In this document: positions 1-7,859 of the stretch, piece after piece
Position numbering within the stretch: the stretch's first letter is position 1
How the letters are laid out: every line of letters begins with the position of its first letter
Origin: Paenibacillus sp. FSL R10-2782
GTDB lineage: Bacteria; Bacillota; Bacilli; Paenibacillales; Paenibacillaceae
Reading direction: 5' to 3'
NCBI RefSeq assembly: GCF_038592985.1
Contig: NZ_CP151951.1
Span: 5,248,501 to 5,312,500, forward strand
Length of the DNA stretch: 64,000 nt
Notes under the pieces: model-generated
Databases searched by the model: none
Seen by the model: only the letters and a program-made list of their open reading frames with translations
Told to the model about the DNA's origin: nothing
Position numbers and translations under genes: made by a program

Positions 1-735
1 GTTGGAGCCGCCAGTCATAATATACGGAATATCGAATGCACTGATCGCACCGCTAATCGCCAGGATGAGATTCAGCTGCAAAATTCGCTTGATACTCGGC
101 AAAATAATGTACCGGAACTGATGCCAGCGGTTGGCCCCGTCCATATCAGACGCTTCATATAGATCACTTGATATGGAGGAAATCGCACCGAGAAACACAA
201 TAAAGTTAAAGCCCATGTATCTCCAGATCGACGTGCCAGCCAGTGAAATATTGATAATCTCCGGGTTTCCCAGCCACAGCTTGATATACGAGCCCAGTCC
301 CAGTGCCTGAAGTAGTGTATCCAGCGTGCCGTCCGGCTTGAAGAAGAACAGAAAAATAAAACCAATGGCCACCCCATTCATCAGTGAAGGAAAAAATAAA
401 ATGCCCTTAAACACATTTTTAAACCAGGTTTGAAAGCTGAGAATGGTTGCAAAATAAAGGGCCAGCCCCATCTGTACAAACGTAGCGACAAAGTAATACA
501 GACTGACCTTAAACACCGAGAAATACTCGGGGTCGGTAAAGATTTTGATATAGTTTTCAAAGCCCACATATTCCAGACGCTTACTATAGCCGTTCCAGTC
601 CGAAAAGCTGTATTTGAACATGTTGATCACTGGCAAGTACGCAAAAGTGACCAGCAGCGCCAGCGGAATAAATGAAAAGGCTGCAATTATCGCCAATCTT
701 TGTTTGGAGTAGCTGAGATTCGAAAATTTAAACAT
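1..735 (-). CDS. Sugar ABC transporter permease, MalF/LacF type (partial)
   Basis: Inner-membrane subunit of a binding-protein-dependent sugar importer; the 3' end lies beyond the left edge and 245 codons are visible. Hydrophobic segments fall near residues 13-38, 74-98, 110-132, 165-187 and 220-240. The cytoplasmic EAA loop that contacts the ATPase is clear at residues 194-213 (EASDMDGANRWHQF). The ATG at 735 has a good AGGAGG about 7 bases upstream. It lies 67 bases downstream of the binding-protein gene on the same strand, so the two are co-transcribed; the second permease is presumably just outside the window. The divergent epimerase and phosphorylase suggest beta-mannooligosaccharides or a similar beta-linked disaccharide as cargo. 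The substrate is inferred from context; the family call is firm. Confidence 0.9.
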   Translation of the reverse strand, partial: MFKFSNLSYSKQRLAIIAAFSFIPLALLVTFAYLPVINMFKYSFSDWNGYSKRLEYVGFENYIKIFTDPEYFSVFKVSLYYFVATFVQMGLALYFATILSFQTWFKNVFKGILFFPSLMNGVAIGFIFLFFFKPDGTLDTLLQALGLGSYIKLWLGNPEIINISLAGTSIWRYMGFNFIVFLGAISSISSDLYEASDMDGANRWHQFRYIILPSIKRILQLNLILAISGAISAFDIPYIMTGGSN

Positions 736-802
736 GCTGCACCTCCTGGCTATCCGTCCATCGACTACTACGTCGATCCCCTCTTATCGTCAGTTCAAAT
801 GA

Positions 803-2125
803 CTATTTGGCTTCCTTCGCAGCCACTTCAGCACGCGCCTTCACCCATGCGTCGTTCAGATCCTTCATAATGGTGTCATACGATTCCGGGCGGTTGCCGA
901 TTGCTGCCTCAATAATGCGTTTCTTGAAGTCCGGCTGCCACAAACCGATTTCTCCCTTTTTGTCAATTTTATCAACAATCCCTTCCTGTCCTTTTGGCGA
1001 AGGAGTTAGCGTTTCAAAGACGACTCCCTGATCTCCGTATTGCTTCAAAATCTCAGGTAATTTCGAACCCTGTAGCGGACTGATGCTGCCCGCCTGCTCT
1101 ACGGCATAATTGGACTTGTCAGTAAACCAGTCCACCCAGGCACGAGCCGCCGCTTTGTTTTCACTGTTTACGTTAATACCGAGGTTGTAATCGCCTGCCA
1201 GCGGAACAAGCACCTTGGAGGCATTCGTCGGAAACGGCATAAAGCCGATATCATCCTTGTTGGTGGCTGTGCTTTTGATCTGATCAATGGCCCAGGAGCC
1301 TAATACCATCGTACCGATTTTGCCTTGAGACAAATCCGCCTTGGAGGTCTCCCAATCCGTGGTGGTCGGGTCTTTTTCGATCAGACCCTTTTTAGCGGCA
1401 TCGTACATGATCTTATACAGCTCATAGTGAGGCTGACCCTTCGTGAAATTGTCGTCTGTACTCGGCTGTGTGACATTCACATATTCCTTCGTACCCGCCA
1501 CTGTAGCCAAATCAGCTTCCCACTGGGTCAGTGCCCACCCGGAGGCATAGTTCGTAAACAGCGGCACGGCCTTGGTTTTGTCCTTAATCTGCTGTAGCGC
1601 TTTCAAAAATTGGTCCGGGGTTTTGGGAAGTTTCGTGATCCCCGCATCCTTGAACACATTTTTGTTATAAATCACACCGGAGTACGTCATCGCTACCGGA
1701 ATACCGTAGACATTGCCCTCCACCATACGTTCTTCAATGCCGGCATACTTGCTTTTCATATCCTCGTAAGTGCCCAGCGGCTCGAAAAAGTCGGGAAGCT
1801 CTGCAATGGGAATACTGGTTGGAATAAGCAAGACATCTCCGTAATCCCTGGTCCCCATCCGAATTTTAATTTGGCTCTCATAATCGGCTAATGCCTGAAA
1901 ATTGACCTTCACCTTCGGATAAAGCTTGTTAAATTCCTTGGCGTAGTCCTGAAACACCGTATCCACAATGTCCGTCCGTTGTGTAATGACCGTGATTTCA
2001 CCTTCCACATCCTTCGGATCAGAGCTGGCTGCTGGCGTATCTGATCCTTTTGGGGCGCACCCTGCAAACAACCCCGCTAACAATAGCACCGATAGTAACG
2101 GCACCAAAATCTTGGACAACTTCAT
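803..2125 (-). CDS. Extracellular sugar-binding lipoprotein (SBP family 1)
   Basis: Solute receptor of the ABC importer encoded next to it. The 440-residue product starts with a lipoprotein signal peptide: a charged start, a leucine-rich core, then lipobox FAGC with the lipidated cysteine at residue 23, so the mature protein is tethered outside the membrane. The rest has the layout of MalE/UgpB-type receptors, with internal motifs such as GKIGTMVLGSWAI and a closing DLNDAWVKARAEV. The start is supported by AGGAGGGGTCG just upstream. The gene is first in the minus-strand operon and is preceded by a LacI-type operator (2155-2167) and a cre-like site (2188-2201). The cargo is inferred to be mannobiose or mannooligosaccharide from the divergent catabolic genes; cellobiose is an alternative. 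Confidence 0.9.
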   Translation of the reverse strand: MKLSKILVPLLSVLLLAGLFAGCAPKGSDTPAASSDPKDVEGEITVITQRTDIVDTVFQDYAKEFNKLYPKVKVNFQALADYESQIKIRMGTRDYGDVLLIPTSIPIAELPDFFEPLGTYEDMKSKYAGIEERMVEGNVYGIPVAMTYSGVIYNKNVFKDAGITKLPKTPDQFLKALQQIKDKTKAVPLFTNYASGWALTQWEADLATVAGTKEYVNVTQPSTDDNFTKGQPHYELYKIMYDAAKKGLIEKDPTTTDWETSKADLSQGKIGTMVLGSWAIDQIKSTATNKDDIGFMPFPTNASKVLVPLAGDYNLGINVNSENKAAARAWVDWFTDKSNYAVEQAGSISPLQGSKLPEILKQYGDQGVVFETLTPSPKGQEGIVDKIDKKGEIGLWQPDFKKRIIEAAIGNRPESYDTIMKDLNDAWVKARAEVAAKEAK

Positions 2126-2154
2126 AAAACGACCCCTCCTGCTTTTTGAAATAA

Positions 2155-2167
2155 GGTTATCGTTAAA
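2155..2167 (-). promoter_or_regulatory. LacI-type operator, transporter side
   Basis: GGTTATCGTTAAA on the plus strand, matching at 12 of 13 positions the reverse complement of the site at 2392-2404. It lies about 30 bases upstream of the binding-protein start, inside the likely leader. Duplication in mirror orientation in front of both arms suggests one repressor controls both; the LacI gene at 5000 is the obvious candidate. Confidence 0.65.
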
Positions 2168-2187
2168 CTAACAAAATCATTTTATTA

Positions 2188-2201
2188 TGATAACGCTTAC
2201 T
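2188..2201. promoter_or_regulatory. Catabolite-responsive element (cre) candidate
   Basis: TGATAACGCTTACT fits the CcpA consensus TGWAARCGYTWNCW at 13 of 14 positions. It lies 63-76 bases upstream of the binding-protein start codon, so carbon catabolite repression of the transporter operon is likely. The call is from consensus match only. Confidence 0.55.
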
Positions 2202-2299
2202 ATGTCAATTTCATTATTTTAGAGTATACAAGCAGAGCTGAAAAAGTTTCACACAATACTAATTTATAACCACTAGGCATAATAAATATAGCAGCATAG

Positions 2300-2352
2300 C
2301 TGCCCTGAAACATAACCATTAGCCTTGGGGTAACGGTTATGTTTCAGGGCAG
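2300..2352. repeat. Perfect 18-bp inverted repeat next to the promoter
   Basis: The arms CTGCCCTGAAACATAACC (2300-2317) and its exact complement (2335-2352) flank a 17-base loop. The right arm ends directly against the -35 box at 2353. There is no T-run on either side, so it is not a typical intrinsic terminator. It could block read-through between divergent units, bind a regulator as a large palindrome, or be a dispersed palindromic repeat. Confidence 0.75.
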
Positions 2353-2381
2353 TTGACAGCTTTAAGATACGTGATTATGAT
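2353..2381 (+). promoter_or_regulatory. SigA-type promoter for the epimerase operon
   Basis: TTGACA at 2353-2358 and TATGAT at 2376-2381 are separated by 17 bases, close to the vegetative consensus. The operator at 2392-2404 begins 10 bases after the -10 box, covering the expected start site, which is a classic arrangement for steric repression. Confidence 0.8.
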
Positions 2382-2391
2382 TTTAGATAAA

Positions 2392-2404
2392 GTTAACGAT
2401 AACC
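2392..2404 (+). promoter_or_regulatory. LacI-type operator, epimerase side
   Basis: GTTAACGATAACC, partly palindromic (GTTA at the left, TAAC at the right), placed just downstream of the -10 box. It mirrors the site at 2155-2167. LacI-family operators are typically short interrupted palindromes at or just downstream of the start site, as here. Confidence 0.65.
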
Positions 2405-2435
2405 TAATAGAAATTACAAAGGAGGATTTTGCCTC

Positions 2436-3611
2436 TTGGACACGCTGCTACATGAGATCAGGCAAGAATGGAAGGATCACATACTCCCGTTCTGGCTAGG
2501 GTTGAAGGATGAAGTACACGGTGGATTTTATGGTGCGGTGGATGTCGATCTGCACATCCATAAGAAGGCGGACAAGGGCGGGATTGCTACTGCACGGTTG
2601 CTATGGTCATTCTCGGCAGCAGCTCGTGTGACCGGGGAACGCATCTATGAGGATGCCGCACGACACGCTTTCCTGTTCCTGCAAGAGCACCTGATAGATC
2701 CGGTATATGGAGGAATGTACTGGATGGTAAATCATACGGGCCATCCAGCCGACACCTGCAAGCACGTCTATGCGCAGGCATTCGCTATTTATGCCTTATC
2801 TGAATATGCACGAGCAACGGGCGACCCGGATGCGCTATCCCTAGCTAAGGAGCTGTTCCACCTGCTGGAGCAAAAAGGATATGATCGCACCCGCCAGGCA
2901 TACGGCGAGCAATTTGACCGGATGTGGAACACGCAGCCTAATGAGCTGCTCAGCGAAAACGGAGTAACCGCGCATATCACCATGAATACACATATTCATG
3001 TTCTGGAAGCGTATACTGGGCTGCTTCATGTATGGCCGGATGAAGGCGTGCGAGATGCGCTGGCGAATGTATTGGACATTTTATACAGTCGTGTTTACGA
3101 TGCTTCCGCCCGGCGGTTGGGAGTATTTTTCGACAGTGACTGGCGCTCTCTGCTTGACCTGACCTCGTATGGTCACGATATTGAGGCCAGTTGGCTGATT
3201 GAGGAGGCTATGAACGTACTGGGGCACCATCCCCCGGAATATGTAGACATGGTTGTGAATATCGCCCAAGCAGTAGCCAAGCGTGCTGTTCAGCCAGATG
3301 GTTCACTGATCAACGAACGGGAAGGCGATCGGGTAGACACCTCGCGCATATGGTGGGTACAGGCAGAAGGAATCGTCGGCTTTTACAATGCGTATCAACG
3401 AACACAGGACGAACGTTTCTTACAAATTGTACGGGATTTGTGGGCCTACACCCGGCAGTATATCGTAGATCCACGACCCGGAGGTGAATGGTTCTGGTCC
3501 GTTCAAGCGGATGGCAAGCCTGATCCGAGAGAAGTTGCAGGACCTTGGAAATGCCCTTATCACAACAGCCGATTTTGCATCGAAATGCTGGAAAGGACGG
3601 GAACGAAATGA
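2436..3611 (+). CDS. Cellobiose 2-epimerase (AGE family)
   Basis: Cytoplasmic (alpha/alpha)6-barrel enzyme that epimerises the reducing-end sugar of beta-1,4 disaccharides at C2; in mannan catabolism it turns mannobiose into mannosyl-glucose. The 391-residue length is usual for the family. Visible signatures are RLLWSF (54-59), [12 protein letters not shown] (183-194), SYGHDIE (244-250), WWVQAEG (306-312) and GPWKCPYHN (369-377). His247 and His376 correspond to the two catalytic histidines known in cellobiose epimerases; the ending GPWKCPYHN is more typical of these than of GlcNAc 2-epimerase. The start is a TTG with AAAGGAGGA about 8 bases ahead. The stop overlaps the next start (ATGA), so translation is coupled to the phosphorylase. 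Confidence 0.9.
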   Translation: MDTLLHEIRQEWKDHILPFWLGLKDEVHGGFYGAVDVDLHIHKKADKGGIATARLLWSFSAAARVTGERIYEDAARHAFLFLQEHLIDPVYGGMYWMVNHTGHPADTCKHVYAQAFAIYALSEYARATGDPDALSLAKELFHLLEQKGYDRTRQAYGEQFDRMWNTQPNELLSENGVTAHITMNTHIHVLEAYTGLLHVWPDEGVRDALANVLDILYSRVYDASARRLGVFFDSDWRSLLDLTSYGHDIEASWLIEEAMNVLGHHPPEYVDMVVNIAQAVAKRAVQPDGSLINEREGDRVDTSRIWWVQAEGIVGFYNAYQRTQDERFLQIVRDLWAYTRQYIVDPRPGGEWFWSVQADGKPDPREVAGPWKCPYHNSRFCIEMLERTGTK

Positions 3612-4795
3612 TTCATACCCAATACCATAAGCTGCTGGTGCAGCAAGAGGAACTGATTACACGTCCGAATGAGATCAACACCACCTTTTACAATGGCATC
3701 TACGAACGCTACCACTACCCTGTGCTCACACGTCATCACGTTCCGCTTCACTGGCGGTTTGATTTGAACGTACAGACGAACCCGTTTTTCATGGAACGTC
3801 TGGGCGTGAATGCAACGCTAAACCCAGGGGCGATCTATCATGAGGGCAAATATATACTGGTTTCCCGCACCGAGGGGCTGGATCGAAAATCGTTTTTTGC
3901 CCTGGCCGAGAGCGATAATGGTATTGACCAGTTCCGGTTCATCGATGCCCCATTGGTATGGGACGATATCGACCCAGACGAAACGAACATGTACGATATG
4001 CGGCTGGTGAAGCATGAGGACGGCTGGATCTACGGCATTTATTGCTCGGAGAAAAAGGACCCGGACGCACCAGCACATGACACCTCCAGCGCTGTCGCTC
4101 AGGCCGGACTGGTCCGCACCCGCGATCTTCGCTCTTGGACCCGTCTACCGAATATCTCCACCCGATCACCGCAACAGCGTAACGTTGTCCTGCACCCCGA
4201 ATTCGTGAACGGCCAATATGCCTTTTACACGCGTCCGCAGGACGGATTTATTTCCACCGGCTCGGGCGGCGGCATTGCCTTCGGTCTGTGCGAGGATATT
4301 ACACAGCCTGTGATTGAGAGCGAAACAGTGATTGACGAGCGCTGTTATCATACGGTGTATGAAGCCAAGAACGGACAAGGCCCTGCCCCGATCAAAACTA
4401 GCCGCGGCTGGATTCATATCGCTCATGGCGTACGCAATACCGCCGCTGGTTTACGATATGTGCTGTACACCTTTGCCACCAGCCTGGAGGACCCTTCGCG
4501 TGTCATCGCCAAGCCCGGCGGGCACTTTATAGCCCCCTATGATGAGGAACGCGTCGGTGACGTTTCAAACGTGATTTTTTGCAACGGGGTCGTCGTGAAC
4601 GAACAAGATGAAGTCTTCATCTATTATGCCTCCAGCGACACCCGTATCCACGTGGCAACAACCAGTCTGACCAGACTGGAGGATTACACGTTCAATACGC
4701 CGCCCGATCCGTTGAGGTCACTCGGCAACGCCGCTGTTCGCCGCGAGCTTATTCAGCGTAATGAGGCATTGCTGCAGGCAAACTCCCGGCCTTAA
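3608..4795 (+). CDS. 4-O-beta-D-mannosyl-D-glucose phosphorylase (GH130)
   Basis: Cytoplasmic phosphorylase that splits mannosyl-beta-1,4-glucose with phosphate into mannose 1-phosphate and glucose. The 395-residue protein shows the GH130 five-bladed propeller pattern, with [10 protein letters not shown] around Asp130, which aligns in position with the single catalytic acid of characterised mannosylglucose phosphorylases. Other family stretches are [20 protein letters not shown] (71-90) and the C-terminal [13 protein letters not shown]. The ATG at 3608 overlaps the epimerase stop by four bases, which favours it over an in-frame start 63 bases upstream. Paired with the epimerase it completes the mannobiose route described in Bacteroides and Ruminococcus. 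A related GH130 specificity, such as mannooligosaccharide phosphorylase, is possible but less likely. Confidence 0.9.
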   Translation: MIHTQYHKLLVQQEELITRPNEINTTFYNGIYERYHYPVLTRHHVPLHWRFDLNVQTNPFFMERLGVNATLNPGAIYHEGKYILVSRTEGLDRKSFFALAESDNGIDQFRFIDAPLVWDDIDPDETNMYDMRLVKHEDGWIYGIYCSEKKDPDAPAHDTSSAVAQAGLVRTRDLRSWTRLPNISTRSPQQRNVVLHPEFVNGQYAFYTRPQDGFISTGSGGGIAFGLCEDITQPVIESETVIDERCYHTVYEAKNGQGPAPIKTSRGWIHIAHGVRNTAAGLRYVLYTFATSLEDPSRVIAKPGGHFIAPYDEERVGDVSNVIFCNGVVVNEQDEVFIYYASSDTRIHVATTSLTRLEDYTFNTPPDPLRSLGNAAVRRELIQRNEALLQANSRP

Positions 4796-4999
4796 GCAGC
4801 AGAAGCAAGCCGCAAGCTTTATCCGGCTCAAGGAACGATGTTATACTATCCTGAGAACAACTGTTACCCGCAGGCTAATAGTTGTTCCCCAAGGCGGCTA
4901 TGCTGCAAACATCTTTTATTTTTGAGAACAGCTACGCCGCAAGTGTTGATATCTCTCAGGGTAGCCATATCTCTTTAAATTTGGAAGGCGGAACAGGAA

Positions 5000-6013
5000 A
5001 TGAAGAGCAACGTTACGATGCGGGATATTGCGGATAAGCTGGGAGTCAGCAGCGTGACCGTGTCGAAGGCGCTCAATGACAAGGACGGGGTTAGCGATGA
5101 GCTAAAAGAGCGCATCAAGACGCTCGCGGGCGAAATGGGTTACCGTTTCAATACCGTTGCCAGGTCCATGAAGGAGGGCCTCACCTATAACATTGGTGTC
5201 GTCATCCCCGAGCGTTTTACCGGCCCCGGCCAATCGTTCTATCTGCACATCTACCAGCATATTTCACGGGCGCTGGAGCAATACGGCTACTATGGCATCC
5301 TTCATATCCTCCATCGCGAGGACGAAGAGCAGCTTAATCTGCCACGCATCTATTACGACCGCAAGGTAGACGGCTTCATTCTCCTGGGCCAAGTGAGCAA
5401 GCCATATATCGAGCTGGTCCAATCCATGGAGCTGCCCAAAATGTTTCTGGATTTTTATGATGAGCATGCCGATATTGACTCGGTGGTTACAGATAATTTT
5501 TATGGAGCCTACGAGCTGACCAACTATCTGATCGCCCAGGGACACCGGGATATTGCATATGTGGGTAATCTCTACTCCACCAGCAGCATTCAGGACCGTT
5601 TTCTCGGCTACTATAAATCCCTGCTGGAGCACAGATTGCCCCTTCGTAACGAGTGGGTACTTAGCGACCGGGACGACGAAGGTACTTATGTGGAAATGGA
5701 GCTGCCGCAGCCGCTACCGACTGCCTTCGTATGTAACTGCGATCAGGTCGCACACAATCTGGTACAAAAACTGACGTCTCTGGGGTATCGCGTGCCAGAA
5801 AACTGCTCTGTAGTCGGCTTCGACAATGATGTATATGCCACCCTTATTGTTCCGCAACTAACCACGGTCGGAGTGGACATTGAACAGATGGCACGCACAG
5901 CTATTGATTCGATGATGAAAAAAATAAGCCATCCCGGCAGTCGTTTTGGCCGGGTCCTCGTGCAAGGCCATATCGTATATCGTGACTCCGTGCAACGTAT
6001 CGAGAGGTCATAA
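5000..6013 (+). CDS. LacI-family transcriptional regulator
   Basis: A 337-residue repressor or activator with an N-terminal LacI helix-turn-helix (about residues 5-50; IADKLGVSSVTVSKALN is the recognition motif) and a periplasmic-binding-protein-like effector domain (60-330; VDGFILLGQVS, GHRDIAYVGN, SVVGFDND). It is read in the same direction as, and 204 bases downstream of, the GH130 gene. The intervening gap contains a hairpin (GAACAACT...AGTTGTTC, about 4854-4885) with no T-run, so expression may be partly separate from the epimerase operon. It is the natural candidate to bind the mirrored operators at 2155 and 2392 with a mannoside as effector; that link is inference. Confidence 0.88.
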   Translation: MKSNVTMRDIADKLGVSSVTVSKALNDKDGVSDELKERIKTLAGEMGYRFNTVARSMKEGLTYNIGVVIPERFTGPGQSFYLHIYQHISRALEQYGYYGILHILHREDEEQLNLPRIYYDRKVDGFILLGQVSKPYIELVQSMELPKMFLDFYDEHADIDSVVTDNFYGAYELTNYLIAQGHRDIAYVGNLYSTSSIQDRFLGYYKSLLEHRLPLRNEWVLSDRDDEGTYVEMELPQPLPTAFVCNCDQVAHNLVQKLTSLGYRVPENCSVVGFDNDVYATLIVPQLTTVGVDIEQMARTAIDSMMKKISHPGSRFGRVLVQGHIVYRDSVQRIERS

Positions 6014-6068
6014 TCAAACGTATACCCGTCTTCGGTCAAAGGCCCTGTATTCTTTTGCCACTCGACAG

Positions 6069-6106
6069 CCAAAAGCCGCTCAGCATGTCGCTGGAGCGGC
6101 TTTTGG
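6069..6106. terminator. Terminator between lacI-type gene and ydjO
   Basis: Perfect 13-bp arms CCAAAAGCCGCTC / GAGCGGCTTTTGG with a 12-base loop, lying between convergent genes. A T-rich right arm on either strand makes it a plausible bidirectional terminator. Confidence 0.75.
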
Positions 6107-6149
6107 TGTTCATAGATTCTACACACGTGGTCAACGTACTCGCCTTTAC

Positions 6150-6362
6150 TCAGGAGCGTTGAGCCACAAAAGAGTTGCCCGTTCGATTGAGAATCGGGAG
6201 CATCCGAGTTTCCTGTCCCATGGAGGCTTGGCAGAACGGACAAACCGGTTCGCTCAAAAAGGTGAAATCCGTTCGCATCCAGCCGTTGCAACCCTCGTTG
6301 GTACACGACCAAATCGCCGTATCTTCCTCTGGGATAATCTCCGGAGCCTGGCGTCTGTACAT
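6150..6362 (-). CDS. ydjO: YdjO-type cold-inducible zinc-ribbon protein
   Basis: A 70-residue protein with two CxxC-like pairs (SCTNEGCNGW near residues 19-28 and CPFCQASM near 41-48), the zinc-ribbon pattern of the Bacillus YdjO family described as cold-inducible. The start ATG has a strong GAGGGGGG site about 7 bases ahead. It lies just downstream of, and on the same strand as, the cold-shock protein gene, which fits a shared cold response. Its molecular function is not known to me; the family call rests on the motif spacing and context. Confidence 0.8.
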   Translation of the reverse strand: MYRRQAPEIIPEEDTAIWSCTNEGCNGWMRTDFTFLSEPVCPFCQASMGQETRMLPILNRTGNSFVAQRS

Positions 6363-6468
6363 CTACATTCCCCCCTCGGTTTTATGGGGTAATCCCCTAC
6401 ATTAGAAGGGAGCCCCGCCCAACAAAGCGACAAAGAGGCTCCTCTGATCCAGCTCGTCCTGACCTGTT

Positions 6469-6669
6469 TTAGCTGGTCTTGGTGACATGCTCCGCCTGCG
6501 GCCCGCGCTGGCTTTCCACTACATTAAATTCCACATGCTGGCCTTCGTCCAGCGTCTTGAAGCCTTCGCCGTCGATAGCGCTATAGTGGACAAAAATATC
6601 CTGGCCCTCTGTCTCGATAAAGCCGAAGCCTTTATCTGCATTAAACCATTTGACTGTTCCTGTTGGCAT
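6469..6669 (-). CDS. cspA: Cold-shock protein (CspA/CspB type)
   Basis: A 66-residue single cold-shock domain that binds single-stranded RNA/DNA and melts RNA structure. RNP1 (KGFGFIE, residues 13-19) and RNP2 (IFVHYSAI, about 25-32) are both present, and the length matches bacterial Csp proteins. The start chosen is [10 protein letters not shown] at 6669, which has AGGAGGG about 10 bases upstream; a longer in-frame extension to 6822 would overlap the upstream gene and lacks family similarity. It sits 73 bases downstream of the UPF0316 gene on the same strand. No long CspA-type leader is available unless transcription begins within that gene. Confidence 0.95.
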   Translation of the reverse strand: MPTGTVKWFNADKGFGFIETEGQDIFVHYSAIDGEGFKTLDEGQHVEFNVVESQRGPQAEHVTKTS

Positions 6670-6742
6670 ATTGTTAAATCCCTCCTGTGCGGGTATTAAT
6701 ATGCTCCATCCTCTGAAAAATATGCGTATTTTTCCAAAATGT

Positions 6743-7258
6743 TTATTTGCGGATCGCCTTGGTCCAGAAGCCGCCATGAAACTGTTTCGGCTCCACTGTA
6801 ATGACAAAGGCCTTGGGATCAATATCCAGAATGGATTGGTACAGCTTGTTCTGATTTTTTCGCTTAGCCAAAATTTCCATCACCAGCCGATCTCCATCCC
6901 GCCCGCTGCCCAGCCAGGCTGTAACACCGTACCCTTTGTCACGCAGCGCATTGGCGATACCTCCGTTGACCTCATTGCTGATCACCTTGACGGTTACGTA
7001 GCCAAGCGCTATTTTCTCCTCAATCCATGCTCCAATGAGAATACCAAGCGCATAGCCGATGGCATAAACCGCGAGACTTGCCACCTGATCCAAATACTTA
7101 AGCACCATGTTCAGGCCCAGTACGTAGATCGTAACCTCTACAGTGCTTATGAGTGCAGCAACGTACTTCTGTCCTTTCAGCGTCAAAATCATACGCAATG
7201 TATACGCAGACACGTAAATAATTTGAATAACAAAAATAAATAACAAAATTTTAAGCAT
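6743..7258 (-). CDS. UPF0316 / DUF2179 membrane protein (YebE-like)
   Basis: A 171-residue protein with three N-terminal hydrophobic helices (about residues 3-25, 35-55 and 60-80; [20 protein letters not shown]) and a soluble C-terminal DUF2179-like ferredoxin fold ([19 protein letters not shown]...[18 protein letters not shown]). This is the UPF0316 layout; a role in sensing a small molecule has been suggested for the DUF2179 fold, but no function can be assigned. Start: MLKILLF at 7258, because GAGGAG lies inside the five extra codons of the longer frame. Neighbours are csp (downstream) and csbD (divergent). Confidence 0.8.
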   Translation of the reverse strand: MLKILLFIFVIQIIYVSAYTLRMILTLKGQKYVAALISTVEVTIYVLGLNMVLKYLDQVASLAVYAIGYALGILIGAWIEEKIALGYVTVKVISNEVNGGIANALRDKGYGVTAWLGSGRDGDRLVMEILAKRKNQNKLYQSILDIDPKAFVITVEPKQFHGGFWTKAIRK

Positions 7259-7412
7259 ACGCCCACTCCTCATTTCACGTTCTGATTTGGCCTGTATCCA
7301 TCATTATACCCTTGTATGTCGCACAGCTTTCCGTTTCGCATCACCCTCGCTCGGGTAAAGACTAACTACAGCATGCTGAATGAAATTTCGATCACATAAG
7401 GAGGGCTATAAC

Positions 7413-7589
7413 ATGAAGGATAACGGAATCAGCGATAAAATCAAAGGTAATGTTAACAAAGCAAAAGGTGAGATCAAGGATCAAATCGGGAATGCCACGG
7501 ATAATAAATCCCTTCAAGCCGAAGGTAAGCTGGATAAGGCCAAAGGCCATCTTCAGGAAACAGCAGGCAAGCTGAAGGACGGCAAATAA
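7413..7589 (+). CDS. csbD: CsbD-family general stress protein
   Basis: A 58-residue, highly charged, helical protein with the CsbD repeat pattern (DKIKGNVNKAKGEIKDQIGN ... GKLDKAKGHLQETAGKLKDG). In B. subtilis csbD belongs to the SigB general stress regulon; the biochemical role is unknown. The start at 7413 follows AAGGAGGG with 7 bases of spacing; the longer in-frame start at 7380 would place the ribosome site inside the gene. It is a single-gene unit followed by a terminator-like stem (about 7631-7660). Confidence 0.9.
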   Translation: MKDNGISDKIKGNVNKAKGEIKDQIGNATDNKSLQAEGKLDKAKGHLQETAGKLKDGK

Positions 7590-7630
7590 TTCGCGCTTTG
7601 GATGTGAGCTTTGACGCAATATTTTCCCAT

Positions 7631-7684
7631 CAAGCCTCGCTGTCTTGTGCAGCAGGCTTGTTTTATTTGACTTGTTTTATTTGA
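7631..7684 (+). terminator. csbD terminator plus 14-bp tandem repeat
   Basis: The stem CAAGCCTCGCTG / CAGCAGGCTTG (one-base bulge) is followed by TTTTATTT. The T-rich tail CTTGTTTTATTTGA is then repeated exactly in tandem (7657-7670, 7671-7684). The duplication is probably a local slippage event. Confidence 0.6.
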
Positions 7685-7859
7685 CGACTTTTCAAAAAAC
7701 TTTTACGAAAACAGGGCAACTTTTACTCTTGCTGTTGCGTCTAACCAATATAAGCACATCTGCTAATATCCCTCCAAACGTGTTGGAATTTGTAGGCATT
7801 AATGTTACTCTAGTCTATGAACTAGGCTATAATTCTTAAATAAAGGGGTAGACCAACGA

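Larger units (their letters stand above)
2126..2435. promoter_or_regulatory. Divergent control region of the mannoside island
   Basis: A 310-base gap between the leftward transporter and the rightward epimerase/phosphorylase genes. It holds two mirrored operator copies, a cre-like site on the transporter side, a long perfect inverted repeat, and a near-consensus promoter for the rightward genes; each is listed separately. No open frame of note lies within it. Confidence 0.8.

Noticed and set aside
6408..6450. GGAGCC ... GGCTCC pairing downstream of cspA considered as a terminator
   Set aside because: Long loop and no T-run on the minus strand; too weak to list as a feature.
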